From Candidatus Gerdarchaeota archaeon (GTDB lineage: Archaea; Asgardarchaeota; Heimdallarchaeia; JABLTI01): 6,904 nucleotides of DNA. Below are positions 1 through 6,800 of the stretch, piece by piece. Each line of letters begins with the position of its first letter. The first letter of the stretch is position 1. The DNA lies in NCBI GenBank assembly GCA_016840905.1, contig JAEORM010000244.1, positions 1 through 6,904 on the forward strand, read 5' to 3'. The position numbers and the translations under genes are program-made. The notes beneath the pieces were generated by a model that was not told the origin of the DNA, did no database searches, and saw only the letters and a program-made list of their open reading frames with translations.

Positions 1-2175
1 ATCAATATTCATCTCACAACCAATTCCACAATCTTTGCATATGGTTGGTAGAGAATCAACATCCCATGGACCATTCTTTGGAAATGGTGTTCTCATAGTG
101 AATGCTCCTGTTGGACAATCATCAACAAAATTTCCTATGAAATCTCCATGAACATCACCTAGAGACATACCTACAGGAGGACCATTCTTAGTTGGGAAAC
201 CTCGATTGAGATTATCAATTAATCCTTCACCGGTAATTTCATGTGTAAGATTAATACAACGACCACACAATATACATTTGTTATTATCAAGTGTGACAAA
301 AGCATGAGTTTCATCTAATGGATCACTATGCAATTCGCCTAAATAGGCATCTTGATTTGCTCCATATAAAGTTGAATATTCTCTTAATTTACATTCAAAA
401 GCATCTAAACATCCACAAGACATACAACGAGTGACTTCTTTGATTGCCTCTTCTTCTGATAATGTAGCCTCAACTTCGTCAAAATTAGTTGCTCGAACTT
501 TCGGTGGAAGAACTTTTGCTTTAACACGTTTGGTTCGTTCCCTATCCTTGTAATCTTCCTCAGTAACCTTCTTCCAATGATTATAAGGTTTAAGGAACAT
601 AATTATATCTTTGAGTTCCTTATTAGCTTCTATTTCATCAAGATAATTCCAAGGTTCAATGAGAGCTTTTTCATATTGATCTAATTTTCCTTTTAGATAA
701 AGATCAATCATAACTGCTGCTTCTTTGCCAGTTGCAATAGATTGAATGACAGTTGATGGTCCTAAAGCAAGATCTCCTCCAACAAAAACTCCGGGAGTGT
801 TAGTTTGATAAGTGGTTTCATTATAAGCTGCCCATCTCACTTTATGCTCTAAACCAAATTTCTCTAATAATTCAGTATCTGGTCTTTGGCCAACAGCAAA
901 AATTACAGTATCAACATCAATACAATAGTTGGATCCTTCACATTCGACAGGTCGACACCTACCACTTTCATCAGGTTCGCCTAATTCCATACGAATCAAT
1001 TCCACTTGATCAATATTACCTTCTTCTCCTAAAATTTTGACTGGATTGGTTAACTCGTTTAAAATTACTCCTTCTTCAATTGCTTCATCAATTTCCAATT
1101 GTTCAGCAGGCATTTCATTTCGAGTTCTACGGTAGGATATACTAACGTTAGCACCTAATCTCTTTGCTGTACGAGCAACATCCATAGCGCTGTTCCCACC
1201 ACCAATAACTAAAACACTTTGTCCAATCTCGAGTTTTTCTCCTAAACTAACTCGTCGTAAGAAATCAATAGCATCCCAAACACCTGCTCTATCACAACCA
1301 TCAATTCTTAGTGTGGAACCAACCCAAGCACCAGTAGCAAGATAGACAGCATCATGTTTCATTCGTAATTCTTCAAAAGAAATATCTTCGCCAATTTTAG
1401 TATTGGTTTTAACATCAATTCCGCCTAGTTTGATTACTGTATCGATATCTTTGTCAAGAATGTCTTTTGGTAAACGATATTGAGGAATACCATATCTTAG
1501 CATTCCACCTAATTTTGGCATTTGTTCATAAATGGTTATCTTATGACCTTTTTGACGGGCATAAAATGCTAACGATAATCCAGCAGGACCTCCTCCAATA
1601 ATACCTATAGTTTTACCAGTTTCTGCTGGAATCTCAGGCATCCAGGGTTCATTAGCTAAGTCATAATCAGCAGCAAAACGTTTCAATTGTCTAATAGCAA
1701 TTGGTTTATCAACAAGATTCCTCCTACAATCACGTTCACAAAAAGCAGGACAGACTCTTCCTAATGATGCTGGTAAAATATAGTCCCGTTTCATTAAAGC
1801 TACAGCTTCATGATATTTGCCTAATGCAACTAATGCAAGATAATTTTGCACTTGACTCTTAGAAGGACAGCCATTGTTACAGGGGCCAATACAATCACCA
1901 TAGTGATCTGAGAGCATGAGTTCTAAGGCTGTTTTTCTTGTATCGATTATAGTGTTACTTTTTGTTTCAACAACATCATTATCTCGAGGATAGGTGGAGC
2001 AAGCAGGTAAAACTCGATTATTCACTTCCACTAAGCACAATCTACAAGAGCCATAAGGATCAAGCTCTTTCATCTTACAGACACCTGGGATATGTTTGTT
2101 ATTTATTCTAACATATTCAAGAATGGTAGTTTTTTCTGGAAATTCTATTTCTTCTTTATTAACTTTAACTTTCAT
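1..2175 (-). CDS. NuoG/GltD-like iron-sulfur flavoprotein fused to a molybdopterin (formate dehydrogenase alpha-type) domain, C-terminus cut by window edge
   Basis: This frame is open from an ATG at 2175 to the window edge (725 residues, no stop), so the gene is partial. Domains in order: a NuoG-type 2Fe-2S ferredoxin (C33, C44, C47, C59); a His/Cys segment merging into a GltD N-terminal domain (H91, C95, C99, C103, then C142, C146, C150); an FAD Rossmann motif GGGPAG at 194-199; an NAD(P)H motif GGGNSAMD at 325-332 followed by YRRTR at 348-352, which in GltD/NfnB relatives favours NADPH; and the second FAD motif near 466-468 (GGD). Then come a Cys cluster (C584, C587, C589, C595), a ferredoxin-like module with C634, C637, C640 and C687, and at 713-720 a C-x2-C-x3-C motif that starts the Mo/W-bisMGD oxidoreductase domain. 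That motif argues for a formate dehydrogenase-like end rather than an FeFe hydrogenase. It is the last known gene of the nuoEF-like operon and is probably the catalytic subunit of a cytosolic NAD(P)-linked enzyme. Substrate and Sec/Cys ligand lie outside the window. Domain architecture is secure; formate as substrate is inference. Confidence 0.93.
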   Translation of the reverse strand, partial: MKVKVNKEEIEFPEKTTILEYVRINNKHIPGVCKMKELDPYGSCRLCLVEVNNRVLPACSTYPRDNDVVETKSNTIIDTRKTALELMLSDHYGDCIGPCNNGCPSKSQVQNYLALVALGKYHEAVALMKRDYILPASLGRVCPAFCERDCRRNLVDKPIAIRQLKRFAADYDLANEPWMPEIPAETGKTIGIIGGGPAGLSLAFYARQKGHKITIYEQMPKLGGMLRYGIPQYRLPKDILDKDIDTVIKLGGIDVKTNTKIGEDISFEELRMKHDAVYLATGAWVGSTLRIDGCDRAGVWDAIDFLRRVSLGEKLEIGQSVLVIGGGNSAMDVARTAKRLGANVSISYRRTRNEMPAEQLEIDEAIEEGVILNELTNPVKILGEEGNIDQVELIRMELGEPDESGRCRPVECEGSNYCIDVDTVIFAVGQRPDTELLEKFGLEHKVRWAAYNETTYQTNTPGVFVGGDLALGPSTVIQSIATGKEAAVMIDLYLKGKLDQYEKALIEPWNYLDEIEANKELKDIIMFLKPYNHWKKVTEEDYKDRERTKRVKAKVLPPKVRATNFDEVEATLSEEEAIKEVTRCMSCGCLDAFECKLREYSTLYGANQDAYLGELHSDPLDETHAFVTLDNNKCILCGRCINLTHEITGEGLIDNLNRGFPTKNGPPVGMSLGDVHGDFIGNFVDDCPTGAFTMRTPFPKNGPWDVDSLPTICKDCGIGCEMNID

Positions 2176-2182
2176 TATAAAC

Positions 2183-2189
2183 TCACTCC
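2183..2189 (-). promoter_or_regulatory. Shine-Dalgarno site of the NuoG/GltD/FDH fusion gene
   Basis: On the minus strand GGAGTGA lies 7 bases before the ATG at 2175. The site sits inside the last codons of the NuoF-like gene, and its final TGA is the stop codon of that gene. This supports the chosen start and suggests coupled translation of the two subunits. Confidence 0.75.
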
Positions 2190-3964
2190 ACATCGATTGC
2201 TTCAAAGCGACATGCTTGATAACAAGCGCCACACTTTATGCAAATTTCTTGATTTATTTTATGTTGTTCTTTCTTCTCACCAGTTATTGCATCCACAGGA
2301 CATTTCCTTGCACATGCCCCGCATCCCGTACACTGGTCATTAATAGTATAAGTAAGAAGTGGTTTGCATACTTTGGCTGGGCATTTCTTTTCGTTTATAT
2401 GAGCTTCATATTCTTCTTTGAAATATTTAATTGTTGTAAGAATTGGATTTGGTGCTGTTTGTCCGAGACCACATAATGATCCTGATTTTACTTTGGGTGC
2501 AAGATCCAGTAATTTATCTAAATCCTTCTGAGTACCTTTTCCTTCAGTAATTCGATAGAGTATTTCCCACATTCGTTTGGTTCCTAATCGACAATAGGTG
2601 CATTTTCCGCAAGATTCGTCCACTGTGAATGCCAAAAAGAACTTAGCAATATCAATCATACAAGATTCTTCGTCCATTACAACCATACCACCGCTACCCA
2701 TTATAGCACCAGTAGCAGTTATAGAATCATAATCGATTGGTGTATCAAAAAGTGAATAAGGAATACATCCACCTGAAGGCCCTCCCATTTGTACTGCTTT
2801 TAGCTTTTTGCCGCTTTTAGTTCCACCACCAATTGTTTCTAAGATTTCTTTGATGGTAATACCCATTGGAACTTCTACATTTCCACCACGTTTAATTTTA
2901 CCAGCTAAAGCAAAAACTTTCGTTCCTTTACTTTTCTCTGAACCATATTGAGCAAAATTCTCCCAACCATTCCTTATAATCCATGGAACATTCGCCCATG
3001 TTTCGACATTATTAATATTGGTTGGTTTTCCTTTATATCCTTTAGTTGATGGATAAGGTGGTCTAAGATTTGGCATTCCTCGCTTTCCGCCTAATGAAGC
3101 TAAAAGTGCTGTTTCTTCTCCACAGACAAATGCTCCTGCACCTTCCATAATTTCTAAGCTGAAAGAGAAACCACTATCTAAGATATTCTCGCCTAGAAAA
3201 CCTCTTTCCTGAGCTTGTTTAATAGCTATCTGTAATCTTTTAATAGCTAAAGGATATTCAGCACGACAATAGATGAAACCTTCCTTGGCACCTATGACAT
3301 AAGCACCTATAATCATTCCTTCAATAACACGATGGGGATCTCCTTCGAGAACATTGCGATTCATAAATGCTCCTGGATCACCTTCATCTGCATTACAGAC
3401 TATATATTTTGGACCTCCATTTGCTTCTCGAGTAAATTTCCATTTTAACCCAGTAGGAAAGCCTGCTCCTCCTCTTCCTCTTAAACCGGATTTTGAAATA
3501 ATATCAATTATCTCTTCTGGTTTATAGGTGAAGGCTTTTTTAAGAGCTTGATACCCCTCTACTGCAAGATATTCATCAATATTTTCTGGATCAATATAGC
3601 CTGAATTTTCTAGAATTATCTTTACTTGTTTTGCAAAATAATCATCTACATCCCAAGTTACTCTCTTAGGTGAATTAAAGGTGTCTTTCTTAACTAGGTA
3701 TTCATCCACTACTTTTCCATTAATGACATGATTTTTAATTATCGTTTTTACTTTATCAGCTGTAAGATTGCCGTAAGTATAAATAACATCATCATAAACA
3801 ATGTCAATCATTGGTTCTCGGTAACACATACCAATACAACCAACATTCTTTACTGGAATATCTAGTTTATTTTCTTTGAGCTGCTCAAGAAGAACTGTTT
3901 TAATTTCTTCTGCACCAGCAGCTATTCCACAAGAGTTCATTCCAATGCAGATTCTTTTGATCAT
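2183..3964 (-). CDS. NuoF/HydB-like NADH-binding FMN iron-sulfur subunit
   Basis: A 593-residue homologue of the NADH-oxidising subunit found in complex I (NuoF), multimeric FeFe hydrogenases (HydB/HndC) and NAD-linked formate dehydrogenases. It should bind FMN and NAD(H) and pass electrons to iron-sulfur centres in the cytoplasm. Visible parts: an N-terminal thioredoxin-like 2Fe-2S domain (C6/C12 and C43/C47, residues 1-90); the FMN/NADH core with GRGGAGFPTG at 163-172, NADEGDPGAF at 191-200 and GAGAFVCGEE at 275-284; an SLBB segment near 358-390; the NuoF 4Fe-4S site (C452, C455, C458, C498); a CPA-x2-C motif (C528, C533); and a C-terminal 2x[4Fe-4S] ferredoxin (C545, C548, C551, C555; C575, C578, C581, C585). 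The length and the two extra terminal domains match the HydB/HndC type, not the shorter complex I NuoF. The start overlaps the NuoE-like stop by 4 bp (ATGA), so translation is probably coupled. All expected ligands are present. The partner fusion gene points to a formate dehydrogenase or transhydrogenase rather than a respiratory complex. Confidence 0.95.
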   Translation of the reverse strand: MIKRICIGMNSCGIAAGAEEIKTVLLEQLKENKLDIPVKNVGCIGMCYREPMIDIVYDDVIYTYGNLTADKVKTIIKNHVINGKVVDEYLVKKDTFNSPKRVTWDVDDYFAKQVKIILENSGYIDPENIDEYLAVEGYQALKKAFTYKPEEIIDIISKSGLRGRGGAGFPTGLKWKFTREANGGPKYIVCNADEGDPGAFMNRNVLEGDPHRVIEGMIIGAYVIGAKEGFIYCRAEYPLAIKRLQIAIKQAQERGFLGENILDSGFSFSLEIMEGAGAFVCGEETALLASLGGKRGMPNLRPPYPSTKGYKGKPTNINNVETWANVPWIIRNGWENFAQYGSEKSKGTKVFALAGKIKRGGNVEVPMGITIKEILETIGGGTKSGKKLKAVQMGGPSGGCIPYSLFDTPIDYDSITATGAIMGSGGMVVMDEESCMIDIAKFFLAFTVDESCGKCTYCRLGTKRMWEILYRITEGKGTQKDLDKLLDLAPKVKSGSLCGLGQTAPNPILTTIKYFKEEYEAHINEKKCPAKVCKPLLTYTINDQCTGCGACARKCPVDAITGEKKEQHKINQEICIKCGACYQACRFEAIDVE

Positions 3965-4416
3965 TCTAATTCATCCTTCAAAATTTTCTTCGCAATTTTT
4001 CTCACTGCTGCAGGAGTTAAATTTCCAAAAACTTTCTCATTTACCATAATAACAGGCGCAAGGCTACAACATCCTAAACACGCAACTGGTTGTAAAGTAA
4101 CCAATCCATCTTCAGAAGTATTATTTTCCTTTAAACCTAATTCATCCTCTATTGCTTGAGCAATGTTTACAGCTCCATTAACATGACAAGCTGTTCCATG
4201 GCAAACTTTCACTACATATTTTCCTAATGGTGAAAAATTGAATTGAGAATAAAAAGTAGCTACACCATAAACTCGACTTAGTGGTATATCTAAATATTTA
4301 GCTAATTCTTCAAGAGCTTCCTTATTTAGATACCCAAATCTATCTTGGATTTGTTGTAGTAAAGGAATGAGTGAATTGTTCTCTTTATCATATTCACTAA
4401 AAAATGCTAGATCCAT
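3961..4416 (-). CDS. NuoE/HydC-like thioredoxin-fold 2Fe-2S subunit
   Basis: A 151-residue subunit of the NuoE/HndA/HydC family, first gene of the operon. The N-terminal helical part (about 10-60) carries the family signature around GVATFYSQF (51-59). The thioredoxin-like part holds one 2Fe-2S cluster, with ligands C72 and C77 (C-x4-C) and C113 and C117 (C-x3-C). C116, next to the last ligand, is an additional cysteine. The subunit has no substrate site of its own; it docks on the NuoF-like subunit next door and its cluster lies near the FMN. Its length is normal for the family. The ATG at 4416 has an AGGTGA ribosome site 6 bases upstream, and the stop overlaps the start of the NuoF-like gene. 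The bound partner could belong to a hydrogenase, a formate dehydrogenase or a transhydrogenase; the downstream fusion favours a formate dehydrogenase-type enzyme. Confidence 0.95.
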   Translation of the reverse strand: MDLAFFSEYDKENNSLIPLLQQIQDRFGYLNKEALEELAKYLDIPLSRVYGVATFYSQFNFSPLGKYVVKVCHGTACHVNGAVNIAQAIEDELGLKENNTSEDGLVTLQPVACLGCCSLAPVIMVNEKVFGNLTPAAVRKIAKKILKDELE

Positions 4417-4422
4417 TTTGTT

Positions 4423-4428
4423 TCACCT
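4423..4428 (-). promoter_or_regulatory. Shine-Dalgarno site of the NuoE-like gene
   Basis: AGGTGA on the minus strand, 6 bases before the ATG at 4416. It matches the conserved anti-SD and fixes the start of the first operon gene. Confidence 0.75.
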
Positions 4429-4488
4429 ATTAATGTCGCGGACTTTTACATTATTCTACCTTTAAGATTTTTGTTATGTTTACGAAAC

Positions 4489-4513
4489 AAAAAATCAAGA
4501 TTTTTTTATAAAA
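4489..4513 (-). promoter_or_regulatory. Putative promoter of the nuoEF-like operon: TATA box overlapped by an 18-bp dyad
   Basis: On the minus strand a TATA-like TTTTATAAA (about 4505-4513) lies in the only gap upstream of the operon. An archaeal start point about 25 bases downstream would fall near 4480, giving a leader of some 65 bases with the ribosome site at its end. A perfect dyad, AAAAAATC and GATTTTTT separated by 2 bases (4489-4506), lies between the box and the predicted start and overlaps the box edge, where a bound repressor would block transcription. The low-complexity A/T content means the dyad could be chance. Confidence 0.45.
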
Positions 4514-4541
4514 AAAACTTATTTAGTTTACTTTAATACTG

Positions 4542-4584
4542 AAAAAAGAAAAAAAGTAGAAATAAAGGGCAAAATGCCCTCTAA
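4542..4584 (-). terminator. Hairpin plus poly-T terminator after gdhA
   Basis: Read on the minus strand just after the gdhA stop, AGGGC and GCCCT pair around a 5-base loop (4566-4580). The stem extends by a G-U, an A-U and a U-A pair to 8 bp. It is followed by TTATTT and then two T-runs of 7 and 6 (4542-4555). This fits intrinsic termination, either bacterial hairpin type or archaeal poly-U type, and would insulate gdhA from the redox operon that follows in the same direction. Confidence 0.7.
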
Positions 4585-4593
4585 AAAGTTTGT

Positions 4594-5970
<1,377 letters not shown>

Positions 5971-5972
5971 TT

Positions 5973-5977
5973 ACCTC
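5973..5977 (-). promoter_or_regulatory. Shine-Dalgarno site of gdhA
   Basis: GAGGT on the minus strand, 8 bases before the gdhA ATG at 5964. It supports this start. Confidence 0.7.
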
Positions 5978-6011
5978 AATAAATAGTTATTCGAGGATAA
6001 TAATTGACAAT

Positions 6012-6033
6012 AAATCTCCTCTATTGGGGATTT
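6012..6033. repeat. Imperfect inverted repeat in the gdhA leader region
   Basis: AAATCTCC and GGGGATTT are 8-base arms around a 6-base centre, with one mismatch as DNA that becomes a U-G wobble if read as plus-strand RNA. It lies between the predicted gdhA start point and the ribosome site, so it could be an operator or a leader hairpin. No known regulator site is recognised. Confidence 0.35.
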
Positions 6034-6039
6034 ATTTGT

Positions 6040-6054
6040 ACTTCTAATTGAAGT
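6040..6054. promoter_or_regulatory. Dyad at the predicted gdhA transcription start (possible operator)
   Basis: ACTTC-TAATT-GAAGT is a perfect inverted repeat of 5-base arms. It sits about 25-30 bases downstream of the gdhA TATA-like box, at the expected start point. That is a common place for an archaeal repressor to bind. The binding protein is unknown. Confidence 0.4.
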
Positions 6055-6076
6055 TACAAAAGCTCAACAATAGATG

Positions 6077-6086
6077 TATATTTAAG
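6077..6086 (-). promoter_or_regulatory. gdhA: TATA box of the gdhA promoter
   Basis: On the minus strand CTTAAATATA matches the archaeal TATA consensus (YTTAWATA). It is preceded by the purine-rich GGAAAAAG, which could be part of a BRE. A start about 27 bases downstream (near 6054) would give a leader of about 90 bases. A weaker alternative box, ATTTATTG at 6009-6016, would give a short leader. Confidence 0.55.
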
Positions 6087-6103
6087 AACTTTTTCCAACT
6101 TCT

Positions 6104-6137
6104 GTCAATTGACCTTCTGTATAGTGTCTTTGACCTT
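6104..6137. promoter_or_regulatory. Palindrome GTCAATTGAC and a 21-bp-spaced direct repeat of TTGACCTT
   Basis: GTCAATTGAC (6104-6113) is a perfect 10-bp palindrome lying just upstream of the gdhA TATA box. Its right half begins TTGACCTT (6109-6116), which recurs at 6130-6137, exactly 21 bp or two helical turns away. Sites on the same face of the helix between two divergent genes fit a shared regulator. No regulator family can be named from this. Confidence 0.35.
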
Positions 6138-6177
6138 ATATTATTTTTTATTAAAAAATGAAAAAATTAAATTGAAA

Positions 6178-6186
6178 TATTTTTAT
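6178..6186 (+). promoter_or_regulatory. Possible TATA-like box of the RING-like gene
   Basis: TATTTTTAT lies about 26 bases before the TTG at 6208. The transcript would then start at or next to the start codon (leaderless), which agrees with the absence of a ribosome site there. An alternative box, TATATTAT at 6138-6145, would give a leader of about 40 bases. Confidence 0.3.
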
Positions 6187-6207
6187 TTGTGAAAAATTAG
6201 TTCATAT

Positions 6208-6768
6208 TTGAAAAAAACATCAGAATATGATAAGCTGGTGAATAGTATATACGACATAAAAAAACAAGATAAAGCAGCATTTATAATGATTGCAATTGGC
6301 ATTATACTCACTTCTTTAGTTTGGATTTGTGATATTGCATCCTTTGCTTGGCTAGGTAATGGTTTCATAATTGATTTCCTTCTTTTAACTTTAGCAATTA
6401 TCTTAACCATTGTAACCACTTATTTCTGGTTTAGATTAAAAGATAAAAGAGAAAAAGTTGTTTTAGAAACATCTGAAAATCAAAAATCAATTATTGATGA
6501 TGAAGGAGAGAAAGTGGCTTTTACTTGTTTTAATTGCGGAGAAATTATAATTGAAAAAGATGGCTTGTGTCCCTCTTGTGGTTCACCCAAACCTGTTTGT
6601 GCTGTGTGCTTCTCTGAATTAACGAGAAATGATGAGGTAGTAAAACTCTCGTGCTGTTCATTATATGCTCATAAACAACACATCTTTAATTACCTCGAGA
6701 TTAAAGGTCAATGTCCTAAATGTCAACAAGAATTATCAAAAGAAGATTTAGAAGAGGTTCATTTTTAA
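6208..6768 (+). CDS. Membrane-anchored zinc-ribbon plus RING-like finger protein
   Basis: A 186-residue protein of no family I can name, divergent from gdhA. Residues 22-46 and 52-76 are hydrophobic and should form a two-helix membrane hairpin. The basic stretch RLKDKREK (76-83) after the second helix, and lysines before the first, put both ends in the cytoplasm. The C-terminal part has a zinc ribbon (C107, C110, C121, C124; C-x2-C-x10-C-x2-C). It is followed by a RING-like pattern: C131, C134, the C149-C150 pair, H155, H158, then YL at 162-163 and C169-P-x-C172. This parallels the RING-H2 layout C-x2-C...C-x-H-x2-H-x2-C-I-x2-W-L...C-P-x-C, but the usual His after C3 is L152 and a His replaces a Cys at 158. 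Such domains bind E2 enzymes in ubiquitin ligases; an E3-like role here is inference, and a structural zinc-binding role is equally possible. The frame has no ATG before codon 27. TTG at 6208 is the first start after the in-frame stop at 6190 and keeps both helices; GTG at 6238 is the alternative. Confidence 0.85.
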   Translation: MKKTSEYDKLVNSIYDIKKQDKAAFIMIAIGIILTSLVWICDIASFAWLGNGFIIDFLLLTLAIILTIVTTYFWFRLKDKREKVVLETSENQKSIIDDEGEKVAFTCFNCGEIIIEKDGLCPSCGSPKPVCAVCFSELTRNDEVVKLSCCSLYAHKQHIFNYLEIKGQCPKCQQELSKEDLEEVHF

Positions 6769-6800
6769 TTCTCTAAAAATTTCTTTCAATTCTTTTCTTT
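6769..6800 (+). terminator. T-rich tract after the RING-like gene
   Basis: The bases after the TAA stop contain repeated T-runs (TTTCTTTC, TTCTTTTCTTT) without a clear GC stem. Archaeal RNA polymerase can stop at such tracts. It would overlap the end of the possible convergent gene. Confidence 0.3.

Noticed and set aside
1..2175. Interpretation as a complex I NuoG subunit or an FeFe hydrogenase
   Set aside because: The inserted GltD-like flavin module is absent from complex I NuoG. The C-x2-C-x3-C motif at residues 713-720 matches the pterin oxidoreductase start, not the hydrogenase H-cluster motifs. No complex I membrane subunits are in view.
2092..2476. Two overlapping plus-strand open frames of 83 and 126 codons
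   Set aside because: They lie antisense over the end of the NuoF-like gene and the start of the fusion gene, whose cofactor motifs are intact. Their translations are composition-driven and show no domain.
2183..4416. Frameshift between the NuoE- and NuoF-like genes
   Set aside because: The 4-bp ATGA overlap is a normal coupled stop/start. Both proteins are full length with all expected motifs.
4440..4593. Small RNA or riboswitch in the gap between the operon and gdhA
   Set aside because: The gap is explained by the gdhA terminator, an A/T-rich promoter and a short leader. No conserved aptamer-like structure is seen.
6183..6419. Minus-strand open frame of 78 codons
   Set aside because: It is antisense to the membrane part of the RING-like gene. 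Its apparent hydrophobicity mirrors that region, and the plus-strand frame has coherent zinc-binding motifs.
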